DNA of 41,946 nt, taken from NCBI GenBank assembly GCA_023511535.1, contig JAIMBK010000025.1, positions 1 through 41,946 on the forward strand, written 5' to 3'. Of the stretch, positions 1 through 8,537 are shown one piece after another; positions within the stretch are counted from its first letter, which is position 1; every line of letters starts with the position of its first letter. The stretch is from Armatimonadota bacterium (lineage in GTDB: Bacteria; Bacillota; Desulfotomaculia; Desulfotomaculales; Nap2-2B). Both the position numbers and the translations under genes were made by a program. The notes under the pieces are model-generated. The model was not told where the DNA came from. It made no database searches and saw only the letters and a list, made by a program, of their open reading frames with translations.

Positions 1-596
1 TTCTTTCGGCCGGCCACAAAATAAAGATTCGAACTATCAATAAAATCAATGAGCTCAAAACCGGTATCGAGAATAATCTTTTTCATCTCCTCCTCTTCAG
101 GCAAAAAATCTTCACATAGCGGATAAGCCAGGCGGGCATGAAATGCGTTAATCTCTTTACGGCTTGCCGTATGAGCAATGAAAATTTTACCACCCGGTTT
201 GAGCAGGCGATAAAACTCTTTCATGGCCTTGGCTTTCTGTGGTAAATGAGGAAAAAGGGCCAGAAGAATTATCCGGTCAAAGAAATTATCAGCTAATGGC
301 ATCCTTATAACATCAGCCTGAAGGAAAATCAGGTTGGGCGCCGCCAATTTTTTTCTGGCCCGATCGATCATCTGAAAGGCAAAATCTGCGGCCACCACCA
401 GACCGGTTTGACCAACAGCTTTCAGTAGATAGGGCAGTAATCTCCCCGAACCGCAGCCTGCATCCAGAACCCTATCTCCAGGACGAAGATCGAAGCGATT
501 AGTAAGCTCAGCCAGTCCACAATCGGCCCCGGCTTTTTCATGTTCTCTTTCCCATTCGGAGGCAAGGTTTTCAAAATATTCTCTTCGCTTGAGCAT
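1..596 (-). CDS. Class I SAM-dependent methyltransferase (UbiE-like), 3' end cut by window
   Basis: An open minus-strand frame runs from an ATG at 596 through the window edge with no stop, giving about 198 residues. The nucleotide-binding motif I (VLDAGCGSGRLL) lies at residues 43-54, an acidic residue follows the next strand (VVAADFAFQM), and a LKPGGKIFIAHT segment matches the late strand of the Rossmann-like methyltransferase fold. A family member of this kind transfers a methyl group from S-adenosylmethionine, but the acceptor cannot be told from sequence. It is divergent from the HicB-HicA pair and lies on the outer side of the tRNA-Glu remnant, so it may belong to an integrated element. 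The family assignment is firm and the substrate is unknown. Confidence 0.85.
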   Translation of the reverse strand, partial: MLKRREYFENLASEWEREHEKAGADCGLAELTNRFDLRPGDRVLDAGCGSGRLLPYLLKAVGQTGLVVAADFAFQMIDRARKKLAAPNLIFLQADVIRMPLADNFFDRIILLALFPHLPQKAKAMKEFYRLLKPGGKIFIAHTASRKEINAFHARLAYPLCEDFLPEEEEMKKIILDTGFELIDFIDSSNLYFVAGRK

Positions 597-690
597 GATG
601 TTTTATCCCTGAGTGAGAAGAGGCGATGTTTCAATTTTCTGCCTGAGTTTAAGCACCAGGGGCGGAATGGTTATAAAAATGAGGGAGATC

Positions 691-891
691 ATGAAAAGGC
701 TAACTGTTGTAATGGAACAGGAGGAAGATGGGGGTTATTCTGTTTATGTGCCTGAACTGCCAGGTTGCGCCAGTCAAGGTGACACCTGGGAAGAAGCATT
801 GGTTAACATAAAAGAAGCAATTGAGCTTTATTTGTGGAGCTTAAAAGAAGATTTGTTATCGCCTGAGGAAATAGGGGCCGCCGCGGGATGA
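691..891 (+). CDS. hicB: HicB-family antitoxin
   Basis: This 66-residue protein has the HicB partial RNase-H fold signature: MKRLTVVMEQEEDGGYSVYV, then VPELPGCASQGDTWEEAL and an amphipathic NIKEAIELYL helix. HicB antitoxins neutralise the HicA mRNA interferase. The chosen ATG is preceded by GAGGGAG at good spacing. An in-frame ATG at 679 and one further upstream would lengthen the N terminus without matching the family. The stop overlaps the hicA start (ATGA), indicating translational coupling. The protein has no obvious C-terminal DNA-binding domain, so autoregulation may depend on the complex. The order here is antitoxin first, the reverse of the most commonly described hicAB order. Confidence 0.85.
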   Translation: MKRLTVVMEQEEDGGYSVYVPELPGCASQGDTWEEALVNIKEAIELYLWSLKEDLLSPEEIGAAAG

Positions 892-1118
892 GCGAACTTC
901 CACAAATACCAGGTGAACGTTTAGTAAAGGCACTAGAGAAAGCGGGTTTCTACGTGAAAGGGCAAAAGGGAAGCCACGTTGTAATGGTTCACAAGAAAGA
1001 CCCTCTCCGTCGAGCTGTTATACCTGTTCACGGCAGCAAGCCAGTGCGTCCAGGTACTTTACGGACAATCTTAAAAGGCGCTAAACTTTCCGTGGAAGAA
1101 ATACGAAATTTAATTTGA
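888..1118 (+). CDS. hicA: HicA-family mRNA interferase toxin
   Basis: This 76-residue protein has the double-stranded-RNA-binding-like HicA fold. It shows GERLVKALEKAGFYVKGQKGSHVVM with the catalytic histidine at residue 30, then a basic KKDPLRRAVIPVHG segment and PGTLRTILKGAKLSVEEI. HicA cleaves mRNA when not bound by HicB. It overlaps hicB by four bases and is slightly longer than the shortest family members. The pair sits just inside the tRNA-Glu 3' remnant, a common place for mobile toxin-antitoxin cargo. The family call is confident; toxicity is inferred from the family. Confidence 0.87.
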   Translation: MSELPQIPGERLVKALEKAGFYVKGQKGSHVVMVHKKDPLRRAVIPVHGSKPVRPGTLRTILKGAKLSVEEIRNLI

Positions 1119-1173
1119 TGATAATTCTGCATTATGATACTTAACGAGATTAACTGAAACATGCCCCCCGTAA

Positions 1174-1217
1174 CTCTCAAGGTGGAGACACGGGTTCGAG
1201 TCCCGTTAGGGCTACCA
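1174..1217 (+). pseudogene. 3' half of a tRNA-Glu(CTC) gene; probable attachment-site remnant
   Basis: The segment reads as an anticodon loop CTCTCAA (anticodon CTC), the 3' anticodon-stem strand GGTGG, a variable loop, a perfect T arm (ACGGG-TTCGAGT-CCCGT), the acceptor 3' strand TAGGGCT, discriminator A and encoded CCA. The bases before the loop do not pair with GGTGG, and no matching 5' acceptor strand (AGCCCTA) lies upstream, so the 5' half is missing. A bare 3' half ending in CCA is the usual trace left when an integrase recombines at a tRNA gene. This orientation puts the integrated DNA to the left. The isotype follows from the anticodon alone. Confidence 0.7.
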
Positions 1218-1261
1218 GAAAAAACTTGGCTTAACGAAAAGGAACGTTTCGGTGAAGACCA

Positions 1262-1579
1262 TTAAAGCCGGTAATCGGCCTTCATCTTTTGATAGCGCTC
1301 ATAAACAACCGGATCTATTTCCGCCAGGGGTAGCGCATCGAGGAAGGGCAGCATTTTTTTCAAACCCTCCCCGCGGATCATCCACTGGTAATAGTTCCGC
1401 CCGCCGTGGTGATAAGGTCCGTAGAGCCGGGAACCGGGAACATTTTTGGTCAGCCACTCAAAAAGGGAGCGGTGCCGGGCGTGCATCCGCAGAGTAATCT
1501 GGGGTTGCCTTCCGTCGCCGCCGAAGTGGCCTTCCCCCACCAGCAGGCCAAGCAAAAAGCCCTGGCTAAAGTCGTCCAT
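1262..1579 (-). CDS. Small LAGLIDADG-type protein
   Basis: This 105-residue protein has one LAGLIDADG-like helix (FLLGLLVGEGHFGGDG) near its N terminus. It is followed by QITLRMHARHRSLFEWL, a VPGSRLYGPYHHGGRNYYQW strand pair and a C-terminal MLPFLDALPL helix, the usual order of a single-motif LAGLIDADG domain. Such proteins act as homodimers when they are homing endonucleases, but stand-alone domesticated forms also occur. The start at 1579 has a G-rich ribosome site (GGGGGG); an upstream ATG at 1612 lies inside the parS-like site and lacks one. It is the gene after parB on the same strand, and no intron or intein surrounds it. A role in DNA binding is inference. Confidence 0.65.
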   Translation of the reverse strand: MDDFSQGFLLGLLVGEGHFGGDGRQPQITLRMHARHRSLFEWLTKNVPGSRLYGPYHHGGRNYYQWMIRGEGLKKMLPFLDALPLAEIDPVVYERYQKMKADYRL

Positions 1580-1611
1580 GAACCATCCCCCCGGAGGTTG
1601 TTTCACCGTCA

Positions 1612-1627
1612 TGTAACACGTGAAACA
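1612..1627. promoter_or_regulatory. parS-like centromere site
   Basis: The sequence TGTAACACGTGAAACA matches the Spo0J/ParB target TGTTNCACGTGAAACA at every position but one (position 4). A second perfect half site, TGTTTCAC, lies at 1599-1606, 13 bases before the GTGAAACA half at 1620-1627. It sits 5 bases past the parB stop. ParB would load here and spread, with ParA driving origin segregation. Confidence 0.72.
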
Positions 1628-1631
1628 TTTT

Positions 1632-2489
1632 TTATCTCAACAGCATCTCAAGAATCTGTTCCAGGTTCTCGCGGTTCTTAAACCTGATCATTATTTTACC
1701 GTCACCTGCCTTTAAATATTTTATCTTTACGTCGGCTTGATATATTTCCTTCAGCTTTTGCTCGGATTCACCGATTAATTTCAGGTCAAGATTAATTATC
1801 TTTCTTTCTGTCATGCGCCTGTTTCTATTTTTGATTTTCTGAATAATATTCTCTGTAGCCCTTACGCTCAGATTTTTGTTCACAATTTCTACGGCCATTC
1901 TTTTTTGCTCTTCTTCAGAATCAAGCATTAACAGTGCCCTGGCGTGCCCGGCGGTGATTTGTTCGTTTCTAATCATTTCCTTAATTTCTTCAGGCAGCGT
2001 CAGGAGTCTTAACATGTTGGTAATGAACGGCCTGCTTTTTCCGACCCGGCGGGATATTTCCTCCTGGGTCAGGCTGTACCTTTTGAGCAGTTCCCGGTAA
2101 GCCTCCGCTTCTTCCAGAGCGTTTAAATTTTCCCGCTGAATGTTTTCGATCAAAGAAGCAGCCGCCGCCTCCTGGTCGTCGTAATCTCTTACGAGTACAT
2201 TAATTTTATTTAAACCGGCAAGGCGGCAGGCGCGCCAGCGTCTTTCCCCGGCAATTATTTCATACCGGTCTTTTCCTGTTTCCCTGACAATAATCGGCTG
2301 AATGAGCCCGTGTTCTTTTATTGATTGGGCCAGTTCGACGAGCTTTTCTTCGTCGAATATTTTTCTTGACTGTCCTGCTCCCGCTTCTATTCTATCAATT
2401 TCTACTTCTCTGACTTCCCCTTTTTCTTCTTCATCAAAAGAACTTGTGGGTATAAGCGCTTCCAGCCCTTTACCCAGTCCTCTTTTCAT
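1632..2489 (-). CDS. parB: Chromosome-partitioning protein ParB (Spo0J)
   Basis: At 285 residues this is normal ParB length. The N terminus KRGLGKGLEALIP is the ParA-stimulating peptide typical of chromosomal ParB. Next come the N-terminal CTP-binding domain with the GERRWRACRLAGL box, the LIENIQRENLNALEEA segment, a helix-turn-helix (LTQEEISRRVGKSRPFITNMLRLL) that reads parS, and a C-terminal dimerisation domain. ParB clamps on parS-containing DNA and recruits SMC. It starts 4 bases downstream of the parA stop, so the two form an operon. The operon is about 15 kb from dnaA on the dnaN/gyrB side rather than beside rsmG, where it usually lies in Firmicutes. Confidence 0.96.
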   Translation of the reverse strand: MKRGLGKGLEALIPTSSFDEEEKGEVREVEIDRIEAGAGQSRKIFDEEKLVELAQSIKEHGLIQPIIVRETGKDRYEIIAGERRWRACRLAGLNKINVLVRDYDDQEAAAASLIENIQRENLNALEEAEAYRELLKRYSLTQEEISRRVGKSRPFITNMLRLLTLPEEIKEMIRNEQITAGHARALLMLDSEEEQKRMAVEIVNKNLSVRATENIIQKIKNRNRRMTERKIINLDLKLIGESEQKLKEIYQADVKIKYLKAGDGKIMIRFKNRENLEQILEMLLR

Positions 2490-2492
2490 ATT

Positions 2493-3263
2493 TTATTTTC
2501 CCCCTCCCGCAGACAATATCTCTTTTGCCAGTTCCTGATACACTTCCGCTCCCCGGGAGCGTTTATCGTAAAGCATCACTGGTTTGCCGTGGCTCGGCGC
2601 TTCGCTCAGGCGGACGTTGCGCGGAACGATCGCCTTATACACCTTGCTTTTAAAATATTTCTTTACCTCGTCGGCCACCTGGATGCTTAAATTTGTCCGC
2701 CCGTCGAACATGGTTAAGATTACTCCTTCGATTTCCAGAGCCGGGTTCAGCCTCTTTTTTACCAGCTGGACAGTACTGATCAGTTGCCCCAATCCTTCCA
2801 GAGCGTAATATTCGCATTGAATGGGAATGATCAGTGCGTCTGCCGCAGTCAACCCGTTGATCGTCAATAAACCTAAGGATGGCGGGCAGTCAATGATGAT
2901 GTAGTGAAATTTTTCTTTGGCCGGGTCCAAACATTTTTTCAGGAGCATTTCCCGCTCCGTTATCCCGACCAGTTCTACTTCTGCTCCCGCCAGCCTGACG
3001 CTGGAAGGCAATATTAATAGATTTTCGATGGATGTCCTTTGCCAGATCTTTTCTACCGGCTTGTTTTCGATCAGCACCTCGTATATTGACAGCTGGAGAT
3101 TATTTTTATTGATGCCCAACCCGCTTGTGGCATTTGCCTGGGGATCGTTGTCGACCAGTAAAACTCTTTTCCCCATGATCGCCAGCCAGGCGGCCAGATT
3201 AACAGCTGTGGTTGTTTTTCCCACTCCGCCCTTTTGATTTGCGATGGCGATGATTTTGCCCAA
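2493..3263 (-). CDS. parA: Chromosome-partitioning ATPase ParA (Soj)
   Basis: This is a P-loop ATPase of the MinD/ParA family, with the deviant Walker A motif KGGVGKTTT right at the N terminus, DNDPQANAT as Walker A', and [13 protein letters not shown] as Walker B. ParA binds DNA nonspecifically as an ATP dimer, is triggered by ParB, and in Bacillus also modulates DnaA. The TTG at 3263 gives a 256-residue protein starting (M)[12 protein letters not shown], like Bacillus Soj, and is preceded by GGGGAGGG. A TTG at 3305 would add 14 lysine-rich residues and also has an AAGGA upstream, so the start is not fully settled. It is the first gene of the parAB pair. Confidence 0.95.
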   Translation of the reverse strand: MGKIIAIANQKGGVGKTTTAVNLAAWLAIMGKRVLLVDNDPQANATSGLGINKNNLQLSIYEVLIENKPVEKIWQRTSIENLLILPSSVRLAGAEVELVGITEREMLLKKCLDPAKEKFHYIIIDCPPSLGLLTINGLTAADALIIPIQCEYYALEGLGQLISTVQLVKKRLNPALEIEGVILTMFDGRTNLSIQVADEVKKYFKSKVYKAIVPRNVRLSEAPSHGKPVMLYDKRSRGAEVYQELAKEILSAGGGK

Positions 3264-3358
3264 TCCCAACCCTCCCCAGGATAATTCTTTCTTTTTTTTA
3301 TTCAACGGTTTTTCCTTTACTTCCTTCTGATTGCCATTTTTTAATTAATTTTTTTTTG

Positions 3359-3388
3359 AAAAAAACAGCAGCGTTTTTTAACGCTGCT
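3359..3388 (-). terminator. Rho-independent terminator of the tRNA-Ser unit
   Basis: A perfect 9-bp stem AGCAGCGTT/AACGCTGCT (3367-3375 with 3380-3388) has a four-base loop. On the minus strand it is followed by GTTTTTTTC. It lies 7 bases past the CCA end of tRNA-Ser(GCT). A shorter T run follows on the plus strand too. Confidence 0.85.
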
Positions 3389-3394
3389 TTTTCC

Positions 3395-3490
3395 TGGCGG
3401 AGAGAGCGGGATTCGAACCCGCGACACAGGTTTTAAGCCCGTGTAATCGCTTAGCAGGCGATCGCCTTCGACCTACTCGGCCATCTCTCC
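3395..3490 (-). tRNA. tRNA-Ser(GCT)
   Basis: Read on the minus strand it begins GGAGAGATGGCCGAG, has a long type II variable arm, the T loop TTCGAAT and ends CTCTCC-G-CCA, with CCA encoded. The anticodon loop CTGCTAA gives anticodon GCT, reading AGC/AGU codons. It lies 9 bases from tRNA-Ser(TGA) and just beyond serS. Confidence 0.95.
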
Positions 3491-3499
3491 ACGTTTTTT

Positions 3500-3591
3500 T
3501 GGCGGAGGGAGTGGGATTCGAACCCACGAGGCCCGTTAAAGAGCCCAGCGATTTTCAAGACCGCCTCCTTTAGCCGCTCGGACACCCCTCC
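3500..3591 (-). tRNA. tRNA-Ser(TGA)
   Basis: Read on the minus strand it begins GGAGGGGTGTCCGAG and has an anticodon stem GCGGT/ATCGC with loop CTTGAAA (anticodon TGA, UCN codons). A type II variable arm, a standard T arm and an encoded CCA follow. It is first of the two tRNA-Ser genes in transcription order. Confidence 0.95.
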
Positions 3592-3617
3592 ATTTTCCTC
3601 TTTTCTTTGTATTTCCG

Positions 3618-3647
3618 ATTATACTACCTCCGCCTTTTAATTGTCAA
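3618..3647 (-). promoter_or_regulatory. Promoter of the tRNA-Ser pair
   Basis: On the minus strand there is a perfect -35 TTGACA (3642-3647), an 18-base spacer and a perfect -10 TATAAT (3618-3623), ending 26 bases before tRNA-Ser(TGA). The tRNAs therefore need not rely on read-through from serS. Confidence 0.85.
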
Positions 3648-3654
3648 GGACAAC

Positions 3655-3843
3655 TTAAAAAATGATTAAAACACCTTGTAAGGAATTAATGTTTCCATGG
3701 AATGTTTTCAAATATCTATGTATTGGCCGGGAAATGCCGCGCAGGCGAAGGAGCGCCGGGCGCAGCGGCTTTTCCGGGATCGGGGCGTACGTATCTTCCA
3801 GGTAGATGTACCCATAGCGGTTTTTCCCGTTTATCTCAGACAC
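3655..3843 (-). CDS. Hypothetical small protein between serS and the tRNA-Ser genes
   Basis: This 62-residue frame starts with GTG, preceded by GGGGAGGG at proper spacing. The N-terminal two thirds (EINGKNRYGYIYLEDTYAPI, then EKPLRPALLRLRG) look protein-like, with ordinary codon use. The C-terminal part is AT-rich and less convincing, so it may be a truncated or decaying gene. No family was recognised. The stop falls just before the tRNA-Ser promoter. It fills most of the 349-base gap between serS and the tRNAs, where nothing else was seen. Confidence 0.4.
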   Translation of the reverse strand: MSEINGKNRYGYIYLEDTYAPIPEKPLRPALLRLRGISRPIHRYLKTFHGNINSLQGVLIIF

Positions 3844-3940
3844 ATTAATTCCCTCCCCGGTCTGGCAATTTATGTTATTACATTTTATTGTTCTTTTTTT
3901 CTTTTGGTGCCACCGGGTTAGGTATTCGATTTTCCTGTTT

Positions 3941-5242
<1,302 letters not shown>

Positions 5243-5281
5243 TTATTATTACCAGATTTTTGTAATATGTACAATCCCTTT

Positions 5282-6862
5282 TCAGATGCTGATCATCCTG
5301 ACGTCCAGTACGCCGTCGATCTTTTTAATCTCTTCCAGTGTTTCTTGCGGTACGGGGGCATCCACGGAAAGCATCATCACCGCACGGCCGCCTCTGTCCT
5401 TCCGGCCCACCTGCATAAAAGCGATGTTGATCTTGTGGTCGCCGATTAATACGCCAACCGGGCCGATGATCCTTGGCTTATCGATATGTGGAATGTAGAG
5501 CAAATGACCTTCCGGCTGAACGTCGATCCGGTAACCATCGATCAGCACAATGCGCGGGTCTTTCTTTCCGAACAATGTGCCGGCGACCGTTTTTTCTTCC
5601 CGGTCGCTGATCACCCGTACACTGATCAGACTGGCGTAGCCTTCCGCTCCCCCGTCGATCGATTGCATAACCTGAATACCCCTGTTCCGGGCCAGGAGGG
5701 GAGCGTTTACAAAACTGACCGCCTCCTGGAGAATGGGATCCAGCAGCCCTTTCAAAAAGACTGTGGTCAGCGGTGTTACCTCTTGTTTAAATTCTTCCCC
5801 GCTATAAGTAATTTCTACTTTCTTGATTCTCCCGCGTACCAGTTGGGCTACAAACTTTCCCAGCCTTTCGGCCAGACCCAGGTAGGGGCCGATTAATGCG
5901 TAGGCGGGAGCGCTGATGTGCGGGATATTCACGGCGTTCCGGACCATTTTCCCCCGCAGGGCGGCCGCGATTTCCTCCGCCACATCGTGGGCGACACTGA
6001 TCTGGGCTTCGATGGTGGAGGCGCCCAGGTGCGGCGTAACGATAAAATTAGGCAGTTGCAGCAAAGGGGTATCCAGCGCCGGTTCCTTTTCCAGCACGTC
6101 CAGGGCCGCCCCCGCCACTTTACCGGCCAGCATTGCCCGGTACAGCGCCTCTTCGTCAATGATCCCGCCGCGCGCACAATTAATGATGCGCACCCCGTTT
6201 TTCATCAGGGAGATGGTTTGATCGTTGATTAAATGATAGGTGTCCTTTGTTTTCGGCACGTGGATTGTAATAAAGTCCGCCTGCCGGAACAACTCTTCCA
6301 GGGGCAGCAGCTTGATTCCCAGGCTTTCCGCCCTCTCTTCGGTGATGTAAGGATCGTAGGCAATCACCCGCATTTCCATGGCCTGCGCCCGCCTCGCCAC
6401 CGCCGAACCAATGCGTCCCAGGCCGATTACGCCCAAAACTTTTCCGCGCAATTCTATGCCGACAAATGACTTCTTGTCCCAGATCCCTGCTTTTGTTTTG
6501 GCCACCGCCTGGGGAATGTTCCTGGCCAGCGCCAGCATCATGGCGATGGTGTGCTCAGTGGCGGCAATCGTATTCCCGTCAGGTGCATTAACCACCAGGA
6601 TTCCTTTATTCGTGGCCGCTTCCAGGTCAATGTTGTCCACGCCTACCCCGGCCCGGCCTACTATTTTCAATTTCTTTGCCGCTTCGATCACCCGTGCCGT
6701 AACTTTCGTGGCGCTGCGGACGATCAACGCATCGTATTCCCCGATTATCGAAACCAGTTCGTCCTCGGTCATTTTTTCCCCTTTGATCACTTCCAGATCA
6801 TCTTGATTAAGCAGCGGCGCCAGCCCTTCTTCCGCTACGTTATCCATCGCCAGTATTTTCAT
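5282..6862 (-). CDS. serA: D-3-phosphoglycerate dehydrogenase
   Basis: This 526-residue, long-type SerA catalyses the first step of serine synthesis, oxidising 3-phosphoglycerate with NAD+. The substrate-binding domain (residues 1-100 and 290-320) surrounds the NAD-binding domain, with GLGRIGSAVARRAQ as the dinucleotide loop. The catalytic Arg and Glu/His are seen in INCARGGIIDEEAL and TPHLGAST. An intervening domain and a C-terminal ACT domain (IGDHKINIAFMQVGRKDRGG) follow, so serine feedback is possible. The ATG at 6862 has GGGGAGG seven bases upstream; an ATG at 6868 is too close to that site. It is 18 bases from the aminotransferase, in the same operon. Confidence 0.97.
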   Translation of the reverse strand: MKILAMDNVAEEGLAPLLNQDDLEVIKGEKMTEDELVSIIGEYDALIVRSATKVTARVIEAAKKLKIVGRAGVGVDNIDLEAATNKGILVVNAPDGNTIAATEHTIAMMLALARNIPQAVAKTKAGIWDKKSFVGIELRGKVLGVIGLGRIGSAVARRAQAMEMRVIAYDPYITEERAESLGIKLLPLEELFRQADFITIHVPKTKDTYHLINDQTISLMKNGVRIINCARGGIIDEEALYRAMLAGKVAGAALDVLEKEPALDTPLLQLPNFIVTPHLGASTIEAQISVAHDVAEEIAAALRGKMVRNAVNIPHISAPAYALIGPYLGLAERLGKFVAQLVRGRIKKVEITYSGEEFKQEVTPLTTVFLKGLLDPILQEAVSFVNAPLLARNRGIQVMQSIDGGAEGYASLISVRVISDREEKTVAGTLFGKKDPRIVLIDGYRIDVQPEGHLLYIPHIDKPRIIGPVGVLIGDHKINIAFMQVGRKDRGGRAVMMLSVDAPVPQETLEEIKKIDGVLDVRMISI

Positions 6863-6880
6863 GACCATACCTCCCCGACT

Positions 6881-8029
6881 TCAGGACTTTTCCAAAAATA
6901 TTTCCTGCGCCCGGCGCACCCCCGCGCCCAGCTCCACGGAATAACCGGCTTTGGCCAGGGCCATCTCCAGCGCTCCGACGGCAACCAGCACGTCCATTTT
7001 TCCAGCAAACCCCATGTGGGCAATCCGGAAAATTTTTCCCTTAAGGATCCCCTGTCCGCCGGCAAAGGTAACACCGTATTCGTTTCTTAAAATTTTACGT
7101 AAATCGTCCGCCCCGATTTTTTCCGGCGCGTAAACCGCCGTTACGGTAGGTGATGCACAATGGTCTTCGGCCAGCAGGTCAAGTTTTAAAGCCCTTACCG
7201 CCGCCCGCGTTGCCCGGGCCAAAAGGATGTGGCGGGCATAAACATTTTCCAGTCCTTCGTTCAACATCATTTCCAGGGCGGCATTCAGCCCCATGAACAG
7301 GGTGACGTTCGGCGTATAGGCCGTATTCCATTTGGCGAACGACTTGCGCGCTGCCGGCAGGCTGAAATAAAAGCGGGGGGAGTTATTTTTTTCGATTACC
7401 CTCCAGGCCTTTTCGCTGACGCTCAACATGGCCAGGCCCGGCGGCAGCATGAACGCCTTTTGGGAGGCGGTCACCAGGATGTCCACGTTCCACTCGTCGG
7501 TTTTGATTTCAATCCCGCCCACCCCGCTTACTCCATCCACCAGGAAAAGGGCGTTCGTTTTGGCGACCAGCGCGCCGACGCCGGCAATGTCGTTTAAAAC
7601 GCCCGTTGACGTTTCGTTCTGGGTAGCCAGAACGGCCTTATAATCTGTGTTGGCGGCCAGTTTATCCGCTACCGCCGCCAGGTCCACATCTTTTCCCCAG
7701 CCAAAATTAATTTCCTCCACTTCTGCCCCGTATGCTCTGGCGATATTGGCAAACCTTTCCCCGAAGTTGCCGGTGATCAACGCCAGTACTTTGTCGCCCG
7801 GGCTGACCGTGTTGGCAATGGCGGTTTCCAGTCCGCCCGTGCCGGAGTTGGTAAGAATAAATACGTCATTTTTGGTCTGGAAGACCATTTTAATTTTTTC
7901 CTCGATACTCCGGTGTAGCTTTGCAAAATCATCGCTCCGGTGGCCGATCACCGGTCTGGTCATGGCCGCCGTCACCGCCGGCGGGATGGGTGTTGGACCA
8001 GGGATCATTAAGTACTGCTTTTCCTTCAA
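6881..8029 (-). CDS. Class V aminotransferase (serine-pyruvate / alanine-glyoxylate type), probable serine pathway enzyme
   Basis: This 382-residue PLP enzyme has the family start LMIPGPTPIPPAV, the GTGGLETAIANTV phosphate-binding loop and the Schiff-base lysine in VTASQKAFMLPPGL. The C-terminal VTFAGGQGILKGKIFRIAHMG is typical of the serine-pyruvate/alanine-glyoxylate branch. Its place directly behind a T-box and ahead of serA suggests it serves as the phosphohydroxypyruvate (SerC-like) or hydroxypyruvate transaminase in serine synthesis; that specificity is inferred from context. The start is TTG, with GAGAGGAAGC upstream. No serB or serC was seen nearby. Confidence 0.9.
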   Translation of the reverse strand: MKEKQYLMIPGPTPIPPAVTAAMTRPVIGHRSDDFAKLHRSIEEKIKMVFQTKNDVFILTNSGTGGLETAIANTVSPGDKVLALITGNFGERFANIARAYGAEVEEINFGWGKDVDLAAVADKLAANTDYKAVLATQNETSTGVLNDIAGVGALVAKTNALFLVDGVSGVGGIEIKTDEWNVDILVTASQKAFMLPPGLAMLSVSEKAWRVIEKNNSPRFYFSLPAARKSFAKWNTAYTPNVTLFMGLNAALEMMLNEGLENVYARHILLARATRAAVRALKLDLLAEDHCASPTVTAVYAPEKIGADDLRKILRNEYGVTFAGGQGILKGKIFRIAHMGFAGKMDVLVAVGALEMALAKAGYSVELGAGVRRAQEIFLEKS

Positions 8030-8059
8030 GCTTCCTCTCTCCTTTTCTCGGAGGTAATT

Positions 8060-8160
8060 AAATTAAAGAGCGGGCACAAAGCTTCCAGGCATAAAGGCAC
8101 AAAGTTTAATATTCCCGTTACATTTCTCTTTGTGCCTCTTTGCCTTTTGCCTTATTGCCC
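8060..8160. repeat. Dispersed intergenic repeat, copy A
   Basis: The segment holds GGCACAAAG units in one orientation and CTTTGTGCC units in the other, around TTAATATTCCCG. The same pattern recurs at 10091-10180 and 24216-24262. The inverted units could fold into a hairpin. It lies between the T-box terminator and the aminotransferase start, and no coding was seen in it. Confidence 0.7.
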
Positions 8161-8171
8161 CGATTGAAATT

Positions 8172-8500
8172 AAAAACCTCCCGCCCAAGATAAACAATAG
8201 GGACGAGAGGTTTCTCCCGCGGTGCCACCCTAGTTGACAGTCAAGCCAGTTGACTGCCCCCTCGAGGATTTGATAACGGAAATTCCGTGCCCACCTATTT
8301 TAGAGGTTTGAGTTTAGAAGTTAGAGGTTGGATTTTATTTTCATCTTCCAACTTCTAACCTCTGACATCTAACTTCCATTTCAGCAGGCCCCCTTCGGAG
8401 CGCTCCTTCACCAGCCGCCTTACTGGTTTGCACCGGCCACCAGCTCTCTAAAAAAGGTCAGGCTGGCTACTCCTCTCCTGCATTGGGTTTCTTATGAACT
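8172..8500 (-). promoter_or_regulatory. T-box leader, probably tRNA-Ser responsive
   Basis: The minus strand carries the T-box core AGGGTGGCACCGCGGG (complement of 8216-8231). A terminator follows (AACCTC...GGGAGGTT, then TTTTT; 8172-8213). Upstream is a Stem I with AGTA loop-E motif, lower helix GCAGG/CCTGC, upper helix CCAGCC/GGCTGG and the conserved AGAGAGCTGGTGG apical part. Uncharged tRNA would pair with the T-box and specifier loop and prevent termination. The specifier side contains both AGC and UCC, each a serine codon, but the exact register could not be fixed by eye. The downstream genes are serine synthesis and charging genes, which supports serine. Confidence 0.9.
8301..8378. repeat. 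Long inverted repeat inserted in the T-box leader
   Basis: The arms are built from 7-base units TTAGAGG/TTAGAAG. AGAAGTTAGAGGTTGGA on the left faces TCCAACTTCTAACCTCT on the right, with an AT-rich centre. It lies between Stem I and the antiterminator, where T-box leaders usually have only a short linker or Stems II/III. It looks like a miniature repeat insertion. Confidence 0.7.
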
Positions 8501-8508
8501 TGTTTACA

Positions 8509-8537
8509 TATATACTACAAAAAAATTTTCTATGCAA
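8509..8537 (-). promoter_or_regulatory. Promoter of the T-box/serine operon
   Basis: Minus-strand -35 TTGCAT (8532-8537) and -10 TATATA (8509-8514) have a 17-base spacer. The -35 overlaps the last codons of pdxT. Transcription would begin just upstream of Stem I. Confidence 0.6.

Noticed and set aside
8301-8378. CRISPR-like repeat pattern
   Set aside because: The units form an inverted repeat without equal-length unique spacers; no CRISPR array or cas gene was seen anywhere in the window.
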